Positions 36,708 to 45,666 of a DNA stretch of 64,000 nucleotides are shown here, in pieces. The notes under the pieces are model-generated. The model saw nothing but the letters and a program-made list of their open reading frames with translations, was not told where the DNA came from and ran no database searches. Origin of the DNA: CBDAKK01 sp965196605. Lineage in GTDB: Bacteria; Spirochaetota; Spirochaetia; WTKD01; G963693115. The first letter of the stretch is position 1. Each line of letters opens with the position of its first letter. The position numbers were made by a program, and so were the translations under genes. The stretch spans positions 289,309 to 353,308 of the forward strand of contig CBDAKK010000002.1 in the NCBI GenBank assembly GCA_965196605.1, written 5' to 3'.

Positions 36708-38082
36708 AGTTCCTCCTCTATTATGTTGTTAAAACTTACATTACTATGTGCATGCACATGCTGTTTAATAATATACACGGTACGCGCTAATATTTCTAGC
36801 GAAGTCAGGTTGTTGCCTTTGTGGGGGGGATGCCCCACGCCCCCTTGGGGTAAGACGCGCTACTGCGCTTAAGCGCGAGTAGGCTGCACGCCGTGTGTAT
36901 TTTTGTGGGGGGGGATGCCCCACGCCCCCCTTGGGATAAGACGTGCTATTTGCATAAGCGCTTTGTGGGGGAGTGTCCCCCACACCCCCCTTGGGGTAAG
37001 ACGTGCTACTGCGCTCCGCGCGAGCGTCTGTTTTTGTAGCTCATGCTGCGTGTTGCTCACGACTTTTCTCTTTTAGGTGCTACGCACAGGGAGCTTCGCT
37101 TGTTTATTGTAGGTGCAAAGCACGGGTTGCTTTAGCTTGATTGCTCACGCTGTTTGTTGCCAAGACGCAACACCAAATAAGCAATATACTCGGATGGCCG
37201 TTCTTTTTCTTTTCTTTTTCTTGCGAGGGAAAAAGAAAAGAAAAACGCGCTGTGGGGGCAAGCCCCCACACCCCCGCGTATTAAGCAAACGCTTCTTGTG
37301 CCGTCCATGGCACGGCTGTGAGGACGCTCACGAGCGAAGCGAGAGGATGCTGACATTCAGATTGCGGAGCGCAGCGTAGCAGACATGGAGTATTCGCATC
37401 AAAGAAAAAAACATCCTGTGAGCTAAAGCAGTAATGACATAGATATTGTGCGCAAGTATTAAAAAGCACCAGAGAAAAGTCGGGAGCCGTTAGGCGAGCG
37501 GCTAGAAACGATTAAAATAAGTGTTGCGTAGCGATACAAAGATGGAGCTTGCATCAAAAAAAGAACCAAAAAAAGAGTCGGAAGCACGAAGAACGGGCGA
37601 CGCCCGTGCCATGGAGGGCACGCATAGGGCGCCAAGGATGGTACGGATGCAAACTATTGCATAAGCGCCGCGTGCAAAAAAGAGAGGCGAGAGGCTACGC
37701 CATAGCAACAAAGACGCAAAATCTAAAGAGTACTCATACGTGTTGAACGCACGCCCGGAATTTGCTGTGCCATGACACCCAATAGTAAAAAAACTATGTC
37801 GACATAACTTTTCTACCATTGCCCATGTGCCGCAGAAAAACACTGGTGTTTTTTTAAAAATGTCTAGACTTGTTGGGATAAAAGTACCCATGAGTTGGAG
37901 AAAAACACTGGTGTTTTTTGCACAGGCGCTGCCACAGGGTTTTTGCGCGCGGGCAGGCTTGTAAGGCATGACTTGGGGGCACACAAAGTCAAAGTGGCTC
38001 TATCGACATAGCTTTTTTACTATTGCCACCGTACATGAGCACTGACACTTACAAAGCAAAGGCGTAAGGTACAATAAATAGT
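36708..38082. repeat. Intergenic hairpin-repeat cluster 3 between tal and glnE
   Basis: No gene in about 1370 bases between divergent genes. Three direct copies of the TGTGGGG-hairpin plus TTGGGGTAAGACG unit lie at about 36820, 36905 and 36965, with runs of seven (36821) and eight (36907-36914) G. A fourth hairpin is at about 37252. The GATGC/CACCG unit and the CATCCTGTG-AGCTAAAGCAGTAATG unit follow near 37324-37450. Farther right are two palindromes AAAAACAC-TG-GTGTTTTT (37836-37853 and 37901-37917) and a 42-base imperfect palindrome centred at 37800/37801. Confidence 0.85.
37780..37821. repeat. 42-base imperfect palindrome centred on GTCGAC
   Basis: The two 21-base arms meet at 37800/37801 and match at 17 of 21 positions. 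The right arm (GACATAACTTTTCTACCATT) is similar to GACATAGCTTTTTTACTATT at about 38005-38025 and to CATAGCTTATTTACTATTG at about 21364-21382. The size and symmetry fit a binding site for a dimeric protein or the end of a mobile repeat. Confidence 0.6.
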
Positions 38083-41000
38083 GTGTACCCCAATAGTCAC
38101 ACCACAAGCACAGAGCCTTTTCCGTTTACGCGTGCCAACCCCATACATTGCTCAATAGCGCCGTATACGCACTCAAAAACAAACAACCAATATCTCATAA
38201 CGGTGTATGGCATCGACATCTACGGCATTTTGTCACACATAGTCGGGACCATGAGCCTACAACAACTAGACATTCGCAGCGCTTCTTCTGAAAGTAATGT
38301 GCACAAAGATACGGCGACATTTCGTAACCAGTTTATAGTAAATGCTAAAAATGTCTACAATGATGCGTGGCAAGAAAACATTCAAGAATTCATACTTGAG
38401 CAAGGCATGCTGCTCTACGCACAAAAACGCGATGAAGCGTTAAAGCGTATTCTTGAGCGCATAGCCGCGGACTATGAAAAAAGCGTTTCTGCAGTGGGGC
38501 ATCCGCCTATTATAGACATTCGCATCAGCCCCTTGAAGACAGCGCACGGCGAAAACACATTTGAAGTACACGTAGAAGGCAGGGACTCTCGCTATTTGCT
38601 GTACATGCTCACCATGGCATTTGAGCAACAGAGGCTCACTATTCACTCATGCTCTGTAAAAACTCACAAGTCGCATGTGGAAGATATTTTTGTGGTGCAA
38701 GCCATTGATGAGAATAATGCAATAGACGAAAGTGAACTCAGGATGAAGCTTGTCTTGACCATTCAGTTTGCCTATTATTTGCGTTTTGCTGCTAACCCTT
38801 ACAAGGCAATGATGCGTTTTCAGGAAATAATAACAAATTCAATTTCGCACAGCGCGGATGATCCACGCAAATTTATGGTGCGCCATAGCGAAATAGCGTC
38901 TTTGTTTGCGCAAATTTTGGGTTCTGGAGATTACCTCTGGGAGGATTTTATACGCGCAAATTCCGAAGAGACTATTAAAACATTGACGCACGTATCAGAT
39001 GAAAAGCTAAAAAAAGACATAGGACTTCGCCCCGCACAATACGAGGCAGAATTGATAGCGCAATGTAGCAAGGCTAGTTCCTTTGAGGAAAAAATACGCA
39101 TACTCAACGCATTCAAGGATTCGCAGAGCCACTTTATAGATTTGGATGTCTTGTTACGCTACAAAAAAAACTTTCGAGAGCTGAGTCACCGTTTATCAGA
39201 ATTAGCGCGCGTAGTAATGCGCCAAGCCTCGTACCTTGTGTATGAACGCCTGTGTGAATTTCACGGTGAGCCAACCACCGCAGCAGGGGTAGCCGCAAGC
39301 TGGTTGCTGTGCGGTCTAGGAAAATTTGGCGGCTCGGCCTTGGGTTATGCTTCGGATATAGAGATAATGCTTTTGTATGACGACGCAGGAAGTACCAACG
39401 GGAAGGAAGCATTATCAAACAAAAACTTTTTTGAAAAAATGGTTCGGTGCTTGTGCGAAAATATCTATTCGAAACGAAATGGAATTTTTCAAATAGATAC
39501 GCGGATTCGCCCTTATGGCGAAGATGGACCCTTGGCAGTTCGGCTGGATAATTTTATAGAGTACTACAGCGAAAATGGAAACGCGCACAGCGTAGAACGC
39601 TTAGCGCTTTCGAGAATGCGCCCCGTCTCGGGCACGCCAAACATGGCGGAGCGCGTGCTCACAATACGAGATACGCTTTTATACAAAGTGAACTCCATAA
39701 ACCGGCAAGAAATATTTGCCATGCGCGAAAGTCAACGCAAATCAAGAGTAAAACCCAAAACGCGCAACGCAAAGTTTAGCCTCGGGGCGCTGGTTGATGT
39801 GGAGTACAACATACAAATGTTGCAAATAGAACACGGCATTGCCCACCCCAAGTTGCGTCAACCCTCTGTGCATAATGCCCTCATGTGCCTGCAAGAAATA
39901 GGAGAAATATCCGAGGAAGAATGCAACACCATGCTGCTTTCATACCAATTTTTCCGTTCGCTTATAAACGCCTTGCGGCTACGGCGCGGCAATGCCCTAG
40001 ACCTGACGGTGCCCAAAGAAGAGACATGGGAGCTTGAACACTTGAGCCGACGCATGGGCTACAAGGCCACGGAAATATCTGCGAGTCGCCAACTCCTTGC
40101 GGACTTTGACATGCACAGCATGCAAACGCATCAGTTTGTAAAAAAACACCTAGGGGACGCCGCCATGCCTGCTTTAGAGACAAGTCCGGCCTCACTCCCC
40201 TTTGCGCGTTCAGTCAATGAGGCACGCTCAAGCTTGAGAATTTTCAAGGATGCGGAGAAAGCCTTTGAGGCAATACGCACATGCGCACATGGAGGCGAGG
40301 CTTTTACCCAAGGGACAAGCCTTGTGCAAGAAGCAAAAAGCGATGATGCGGTTATTTCTGAAGAAGTAACGCGCATGTTTTCTCGCATACTCTTACTCTC
40401 ATGGAAAGCACTTGATCACAGCGGAGACTCCGACAGAGTTATTCGCGACTTTGCGCGCATTGTTACCAGCATAAACCAAGAAGGGCAAGCGCAAACAAAA
40501 GAACGCGCAGTGCATACATTTTACGCCATGTTGCTCCGCCAACCTACGCGTCTCGACATGCTCTTGCAAATACTCTCGGGGAGTAGATATATTGCGGAAG
40601 AACTCATTAAAAGCCCCCAAATTATTTTCACCGTTTTAGAAAAAAACGTGCTGCAAAGGCAAAAAAAATATGAACATTACCGGAGCGAAATTTTTTTGCA
40701 GCTACAAAAAACCAGTGGAAACACGACACAGGATGTTTTGCGCACACTGCGCGTTTATAAAAAACAAGAGACGCTCCGCATAATATGCCGAGACATATGC
40801 TTGAGCGCTCCCTTTGAAAATGTAGTAGCGGAAATAAGCGACCTTGCCCGCGCCATTGTGCACGCAGCCTTTATAGCGTCTGTCTATGATAATGCAGCAG
40901 CATTGGAACAACACGCAGGCTTAAGCATTGATAAGGAAAGGCGCTTTGATACAAACAACATAACAGCAATAGAAGAAAGCATTCCCATGAGCATACTGGC

Positions 41001-41856
41001 ATTTGGCAAGTGCGGAGCACGCGAACTCAATTATAGCTCGGATTTGGATTTACTCTGCGTATACAAAAAAGGTTCGTCCATGCCCGAAGAAGCCTGCGTG
41101 AAAATAATGCAACGAACCATGTGGTACCTCACGCATCACACACACGATGGGTGGCTCTATCGCATAGACATGCGGCTTCGCCCTTACGGCGAGGCAAGTT
41201 CCATAGCAAGCAGCACGGCGTTTGTAGAACAATATTATAAGACCGATGCGCGCTTTTGGGAACTCCAAGCTGCTTTGAAACTCGGCGCATTGGCTGGGAA
41301 TGTAGCGCTTGCGCAGCAGTGCATTGAAGGCATACACGCCATTGTTGCGCAGCGCATGGCACAAGAGGAGACTGCGCGCAGCATTGCACGCAAGGTGCAC
41401 GAAATGCGCGTGCAAGCAGTAGCAGAGCATATAAAAAATATTGACGAAGGCCTTGAGGTTAAAAACAGCTGGGGCGGCATACGAGATATAGAATTTACCA
41501 CACAGTTACTCCAGTGCACGCTCATGGTTTCACGCCCTTCAAAAATGAGAAAAATATTTTCCGACACCATAAGCACGATTTGGCTTTTGCATAAAAACAA
41601 CTTTATGAGTTACAAAGAGGCACAGCGCATTGTGAAAGACTATTGCTTTTTGCGGCGCGTAGAGCATTTTTTACAAGTCTACGACGATAAGCAGCTTCAC
41701 GCCATTCCGCAGAACGACAAAACATGCATAAGCCGCATAACATGGCTCACCATGAACGAGCAAGACGAAGATAGCTTTATGAATCAATTGGCTCATATCA
41801 AAAGGCGTTCTCACGCATGGTACAAAACCCACGTTGCAAGCCACGCATCATACTAA
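38083..41856 (+). CDS. glnE: Glutamine synthetase adenylyltransferase-like protein with long N-terminal extension
   Basis: A 1257-residue protein with the two nucleotidyltransferase domains of GlnE: GLGKFGGSALGYASDIEIMLL at about residue 411 and AFGKCGARELNYSSDLDLLCV at about 972, each with the GxxxLxYxSDxD signature; further motifs are FQIDTRIRPYGEDGPLAVR, RIDMRLRPYGEASSIASS and WGGIRDIEFTTQLLQ. In E. coli one domain adds AMP to glutamine synthetase and the other removes it. E. coli GlnE has 946 residues; the extra N-terminal 250 or so include an ACT-like stretch (YLITVYGIDIYGILSHIVG), possibly an amino-acid sensor. The start is a GTG with only a weak ribosome site, so a later start is possible. 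Confidence 0.85.
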   Translation: MYPNSHTTSTEPFPFTRANPIHCSIAPYTHSKTNNQYLITVYGIDIYGILSHIVGTMSLQQLDIRSASSESNVHKDTATFRNQFIVNAKNVYNDAWQENIQEFILEQGMLLYAQKRDEALKRILERIAADYEKSVSAVGHPPIIDIRISPLKTAHGENTFEVHVEGRDSRYLLYMLTMAFEQQRLTIHSCSVKTHKSHVEDIFVVQAIDENNAIDESELRMKLVLTIQFAYYLRFAANPYKAMMRFQEIITNSISHSADDPRKFMVRHSEIASLFAQILGSGDYLWEDFIRANSEETIKTLTHVSDEKLKKDIGLRPAQYEAELIAQCSKASSFEEKIRILNAFKDSQSHFIDLDVLLRYKKNFRELSHRLSELARVVMRQASYLVYERLCEFHGEPTTAAGVAASWLLCGLGKFGGSALGYASDIEIMLLYDDAGSTNGKEALSNKNFFEKMVRCLCENIYSKRNGIFQIDTRIRPYGEDGPLAVRLDNFIEYYSENGNAHSVERLALSRMRPVSGTPNMAERVLTIRDTLLYKVNSINRQEIFAMRESQRKSRVKPKTRNAKFSLGALVDVEYNIQMLQIEHGIAHPKLRQPSVHNALMCLQEIGEISEEECNTMLLSYQFFRSLINALRLRRGNALDLTVPKEETWELEHLSRRMGYKATEISASRQLLADFDMHSMQTHQFVKKHLGDAAMPALETSPASLPFARSVNEARSSLRIFKDAEKAFEAIRTCAHGGEAFTQGTSLVQEAKSDDAVISEEVTRMFSRILLLSWKALDHSGDSDRVIRDFARIVTSINQEGQAQTKERAVHTFYAMLLRQPTRLDMLLQILSGSRYIAEELIKSPQIIFTVLEKNVLQRQKKYEHYRSEIFLQLQKTSGNTTQDVLRTLRVYKKQETLRIICRDICLSAPFENVVAEISDLARAIVHAAFIASVYDNAAALEQHAGLSIDKERRFDTNNITAIEESIPMSILAFGKCGARELNYSSDLDLLCVYKKGSSMPEEACVKIMQRTMWYLTHHTHDGWLYRIDMRLRPYGEASSIASSTAFVEQYYKTDARFWELQAALKLGALAGNVALAQQCIEGIHAIVAQRMAQEETARSIARKVHEMRVQAVAEHIKNIDEGLEVKNSWGGIRDIEFTTQLLQCTLMVSRPSKMRKIFSDTISTIWLLHKNNFMSYKEAQRIVKDYCFLRRVEHFLQVYDDKQLHAIPQNDKTCISRITWLTMNEQDEDSFMNQLAHIKRRSHAWYKTHVASHASY

Positions 41857-41896
41857 GCCTAAGACGCAGAACACCATATGTAATATAATTGATTGC

Positions 41897-42973
41897 ATGC
41901 ATGATATAGTACTTATTCCTGGGGATGGCGTAGGGCCAGAATTAACACGCGCGGTGCTTCGATGTATTGAGGCAAGTGGAGTGCGTTGCAATTGGATAGA
42001 AAAGCAAGCGGGGACTACCGCGTATGAGCGTGATGGTGACGTATTGCCCGACCATGTTATTGCCGCAATTGCGGATGTCGGGTATGCGTTTAAGGGGCCA
42101 ATAATAACACCCCTTGGCGGCGGTTTTCGTAGCGTGAATGTAGCGCTACGTCAAGAACTTGAGCTCTACGCCTGCGTGCGCCCGTGTAAAACACTGCCTA
42201 ATGTGCAAGCGGTACATGAGCATGTTGACATTGTCATAATTCGTGAAAACACTGAGGACGTATACGCAGGCATTGAATTTGAAGCGCAGAAAAGCGAAAC
42301 CAAGGCGCTCATAGAGTTTATAAACACCACATCAAATAGTAAGAAAAAAATACACGACGAGGCGGGAATATCGATAAAGCCCATTACAGAAAGCGCGAGT
42401 AGGCGCATTGTAGAATACGCCTTTGAATACGCGAAGCAACACGGCAGAAAAAAGGTCACCGCAGTAACCAAGTCCAACATTATGAAGTTTTCAGACGGCA
42501 TATTCATGCGCGTGGCAGAAGACGTGGCGCAGAAATACCCGAACATAGAATATGAACATGTGCTCATAGATGCCTTGTGCATGAAGCTGGTTCAAGGTTT
42601 TGAGTTTGACGTACTCGCGCTGCCAAACTTGTACGGCGACATAGTTTCCGACTTGGGTGCGGGGCTCATAGGCGGACTTGGCTTAGCGCCCGGAGCCAAC
42701 ATTGGCAACAAAGCCACGGTGTATGAAGCGACCCATGGAGCTGCGCCTGAATTTGCGGGCAAGGACAAACTCAACCCCGCCGCCATGCTCTTGAGTGCAA
42801 CCATGATGCTGCGCGACTTACAGGAGACTGATGCAGCGCAACGCATAGAAAAGGCCCTATGCGACGTAATGCAAGAAGGCACGCGCGTTACCTTTGACCT
42901 CTTGCCAAAAGAAAAACAAGGCGCAGCAGTAAGCACCACCGAAATGACAAACGCAATAATAGAAAAATTGTAA
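41897..42973 (+). CDS. icd: Isocitrate dehydrogenase
   Basis: A 358-residue beta-decarboxylating dehydrogenase: IVLIPGDGVGPELTRAVL at the N-terminus, GGGFRSVNVALRQELELYA (the S-x-N-x-x-L-R substrate site typical of isocitrate rather than isopropylmalate enzymes), IIRENTEDVYAGIE, TKSNIMKFSDGIF, ALPNLYGDIVSDLGAGLIGG and ATHGAAPEFAGKDKLNP. The short length and close likeness to NAD-type enzymes suggest NAD+ as cofactor. The ATG at 41897 gives the normal start; the frame opens earlier inside glnE. With citrate synthase next to it, the product is 2-oxoglutarate for glutamate synthesis. Confidence 0.92.
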   Translation: MHDIVLIPGDGVGPELTRAVLRCIEASGVRCNWIEKQAGTTAYERDGDVLPDHVIAAIADVGYAFKGPIITPLGGGFRSVNVALRQELELYACVRPCKTLPNVQAVHEHVDIVIIRENTEDVYAGIEFEAQKSETKALIEFINTTSNSKKKIHDEAGISIKPITESASRRIVEYAFEYAKQHGRKKVTAVTKSNIMKFSDGIFMRVAEDVAQKYPNIEYEHVLIDALCMKLVQGFEFDVLALPNLYGDIVSDLGAGLIGGLGLAPGANIGNKATVYEATHGAAPEFAGKDKLNPAAMLLSATMMLRDLQETDAAQRIEKALCDVMQEGTRVTFDLLPKEKQGAAVSTTEMTNAIIEKL

Positions 42974-42999
42974 GAATACAAAAATTGAGGACACACACC

Positions 43000-44301
43000 A
43001 TGAATGAACTTAAAAACCTTTTTTACACAGAGATACAAGGGCTTCAAAAAGATATAAAAAAAATGCTAGAAGAAAAGGGCGACACAGAGCTCGGCCGTGT
43101 TTCTATAATGCATTTATTTCGAGGACTACGAGGGCTGCCCCTTGCCTATACGCCTACCTCATTTGTAAACCCACAACAAGGCGTCTTTTATCGAGGTAAA
43201 CCTATTATGGAAGTGCACAAGTTGCTACCACCATGTAAAAACAGTACACAGCCATCTGTGGAAGCCTTGTTTTCATATTTACTCACGGGCAAAGTCCCCA
43301 CAAGCGAAGAAGTGGAAACGCTACGTACCTCACTGCATGCCGTTGCGCATGTTCCACACCATGCCTTTAATGTAATAGACGCACTTCCAAAACGAAGTCG
43401 TCCCATGACTCGCTTTTGCATAGGAGTACTCGCGTGTACCCCTTCGGCAATATTTCAAGACCAGTACGATAGCGGCATTCCAAAATCCGATCATTGGCAA
43501 TACGCATTTGTAGACGCCATCAATCTGCTTGCAAAGCTGCCCTTTATCGCTTCGTACGTATATACAAAATACTGTAAAGGCGTAGATTATAGAGACCCCG
43601 ACCACACCCTCGATTGGGGTGGCAACCTTGCGCACATGATGGGTTACGATGAACCCGATACTCATGACCTTATTCGCTTGTATTTGTTTACGCACGCAGA
43701 ACACGGAGCTACTAATGTATCAGCCCACACGGCTCGACTGGTAAGCTCTTCTTTAGCAAACGTTTTTTACACCTACACCGCAAGCATGCTGGGACTCTCG
43801 GGACCACTGCACGGACACGCAAACGAGCAAACCGTCAAGTGGCTCTTAACGCTTATAGACAAAGCCCATGCGAGCGACACAGACGCAACAAATCCTGAAT
43901 TTTTGGAAAACTACGTAGTACAATGCCTTGACAATAATCAAGTAATTCCGGGCTACGGGCACGCAGCGCTCCGCGTTCAAGACCCGTGTTTTACTATGTT
44001 CTATCAACTTGTCGAGCAACAAGGCATTTCTTCCGAAATAGTCGAAGTAGTGAGAAGGCTGCACAAGGTAGTCCCCAAAGTACTACAAGCACGCGGAAAG
44101 GCCGCAAACATCAACCCTAACATAGACGCAATTACCGGCTCAGTGCTCAGAACCAAGGGCATAGTGGAACACAATTTTTACACGGTGTTTTTTGGCATAT
44201 CTCGCCTCATTGGTGTTGCTGCGCAGTACATAATAGACCGAGCACTGCAAATGCCGCTTGAGCGCCCTGCTACACTCAGCGAAGACATTTTCACTATGTA
44301 G
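43000..44301 (+). CDS. gltA: Citrate synthase of mitochondrial (eukaryote-like) type, one substrate Arg replaced
   Basis: A 433-residue type I citrate synthase that looks more like mitochondrial enzymes than E. coli GltA: THAEHGATNVSAHTARLVSSS, LSGPLHGHANEQTVKWL (catalytic His), VIPGYGHAALR (catalytic His), NPNIDAITGSVL (catalytic Asp) and FGISRLIGVAAQ to PLERPATLS (two Arg). In pig citrate synthase the loop reads LRKTDPRY, where Arg329 holds a citrate carboxylate; here it reads RVQDPCF, with Cys from TGT, one base from CGT. The start at 43000 has GAGG ten bases before it. It follows icd by 26 bases. Whether it is active is open. Confidence 0.92.
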   Translation: MNELKNLFYTEIQGLQKDIKKMLEEKGDTELGRVSIMHLFRGLRGLPLAYTPTSFVNPQQGVFYRGKPIMEVHKLLPPCKNSTQPSVEALFSYLLTGKVPTSEEVETLRTSLHAVAHVPHHAFNVIDALPKRSRPMTRFCIGVLACTPSAIFQDQYDSGIPKSDHWQYAFVDAINLLAKLPFIASYVYTKYCKGVDYRDPDHTLDWGGNLAHMMGYDEPDTHDLIRLYLFTHAEHGATNVSAHTARLVSSSLANVFYTYTASMLGLSGPLHGHANEQTVKWLLTLIDKAHASDTDATNPEFLENYVVQCLDNNQVIPGYGHAALRVQDPCFTMFYQLVEQQGISSEIVEVVRRLHKVVPKVLQARGKAANINPNIDAITGSVLRTKGIVEHNFYTVFFGISRLIGVAAQYIIDRALQMPLERPATLSEDIFTM

Positions 44302-44332
44302 CAGTTTATTGTACGCACGCGCTTGCTAGCTT

Positions 44333-44815
44333 ATGAAGCTTTACATTGACGGAGATGGCTGTAATGCGCGCGCGCGCAGCGTAGCGCTACGCCTGAGTAA
44401 GCGCGGGGTTTGTGTAGTGTTGGTTTCAAACCTTAGCATAGACATAGCGAATGACGCAGTTGACCCCGCGCATTACCACGCCGTTGTGGTTGAGCGCGCA
44501 GAAGGTGCTGTAGACGCGTACGTACTTAAACACATAAGCAAGGGAGACGCGCTTATTACGCGCGACTTACACTTTGCAAAACAAGCACTTGAAAAAGGCG
44601 CATGGGTGGTAAGCGACTACGGCGAACGCTACGACATAACAAACATAGACGCACGCATTATAAGCGCACAAACCCGCATGGACATGCGCAAGCTAGCCAG
44701 TGAAACAAGGCATGAAGCACCACGCGTGCTTAAAACAAAAAAGACACGGCAGCTCCACATCAGGCTTGAGCAACTCGCACAGTTTTTCGATGCATGGCTG
44801 CGCCACTACCAGTAG
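44333..44815 (+). CDS. UPF0178 (YaiI/YqxD, DUF188) family protein
   Basis: A 160-residue protein with the family start MKLYIDGDGCNARARSVALR (others read VDADACP), then VLVSNLSID, DALITRDLHFAKQALEKGAWVVSDYGERYDI and ARIISAQTRM. The fold is PIN-like and the Asp residues (DGDG, TRDL) suggest metal binding, so a nuclease role has been proposed for the family but is not shown. About 31 bases after the citrate synthase gene. A Lys/Arg-rich stretch (LKTKKTRQLHIRL) near the C-terminus might bind nucleic acid. Confidence 0.85.
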   Translation: MKLYIDGDGCNARARSVALRLSKRGVCVVLVSNLSIDIANDAVDPAHYHAVVVERAEGAVDAYVLKHISKGDALITRDLHFAKQALEKGAWVVSDYGERYDITNIDARIISAQTRMDMRKLASETRHEAPRVLKTKKTRQLHIRLEQLAQFFDAWLRHYQ

Positions 44816-45666
44816 TAGCCCACCCACCGCCCTTTTTTTGCGCAGGGCACGCGGGCCTTTGTGTGGGGGCAAGCCCCCGCCCTTTTTTTTGGGTAAGACG
44901 CGGTATGTGCATAAGCGCTTTGTGGAGGCATTGCCCCCACACCCCCACTGCTTAGCCGTTGAGCGCTTACGCGCGCGCAAGCTACCGCAGTTTTGCTAAC
45001 GCAGTATTGCGTGAACGCCTCTTGTTGCCAAGCAGCCATTCTCAATACGCTATCCATTCGGGTGGCCGTTCTTTCTTTTCTTTTTTACCCTCCATGGCAG
45101 CCTTAATGCCCCGTCCATGGGGCGGCTGTGATGACGCTCACGAGCGAAGCGAGGGGATGCAAACTATTATATAAGCACCGCTGTGCGGTGCTTATATAAT
45201 AGTTTGCATCAAAAGAGTCGAGAGCGTAGCGACAGCCGTAGCATGTCTGCGAGTATCCATGTTACGCTCCGCGTTGCTGCGCTAGATGCAGCTGTCAGCA
45301 GTGACTTCGTATCTGCGAAGCAGGATGGAGTCCCGTGTAATCAACATGGAGCCGACATCATGGGGCAAATAAGAGCGCCATGGACGGTGCGACACAGAGA
45401 TGGAGCTTATAGCAAAAGCCGCTGTGGGGGCTAGCCCCCACACCGCACAAAACACACATGAGCCCTAGGCTCATGACCTCTGTAACCCTAAAAGAGTGAC
45501 CTCACAACCAGCATGGAGCGCTAGCAAACAACTCCTTACGCCAATCAGCACCTTGTCATATCAAGACGCCGCAGACAAAGCATGCGTAACACGCGCAAGG
45601 TCAAGCAGTGGGGGTGAAAGCGCACCACCGCCAGCCCCCCACATAGCTCACACATTATGGTCGTGG
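44816..45666. repeat. Intergenic hairpin-repeat cluster 4
   Basis: No gene in 851 bases between convergent genes. It holds TGTGGGGG-type hairpins at about 44860, 44920 and 45424, the unit GTAAGACGCGGTATGTGCAT, the pyrimidine-run unit, the large perfect inverted repeat at 45156-45210, and one copy of the CATGAGCC-CTA-GGCTCATG hairpin (about 45452-45471) that otherwise occurs in the array at 49.4-51.2 kb. Confidence 0.85.
45156..45210. repeat. 26-bp perfect inverted repeat with 3-base loop
   Basis: The left arm begins GATGCAAACTATTATATAAG and ends CACCGC at 45181; TGT follows as the loop, and 45185-45210 is its exact complement. Other clusters have the same left arm and loop but a shortened, altered right arm (GTGCAAACATGGAGCTTGCATC), so this looks like the full form of the element. 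Confidence 0.95.

Noticed and set aside
36820..36990. TGTGGGGG/CCCCCACA hairpins as ordinary rho-independent terminators
   Set aside because: Most lack a T-run, and several lie before genes or between divergent genes, so termination cannot be their general role.
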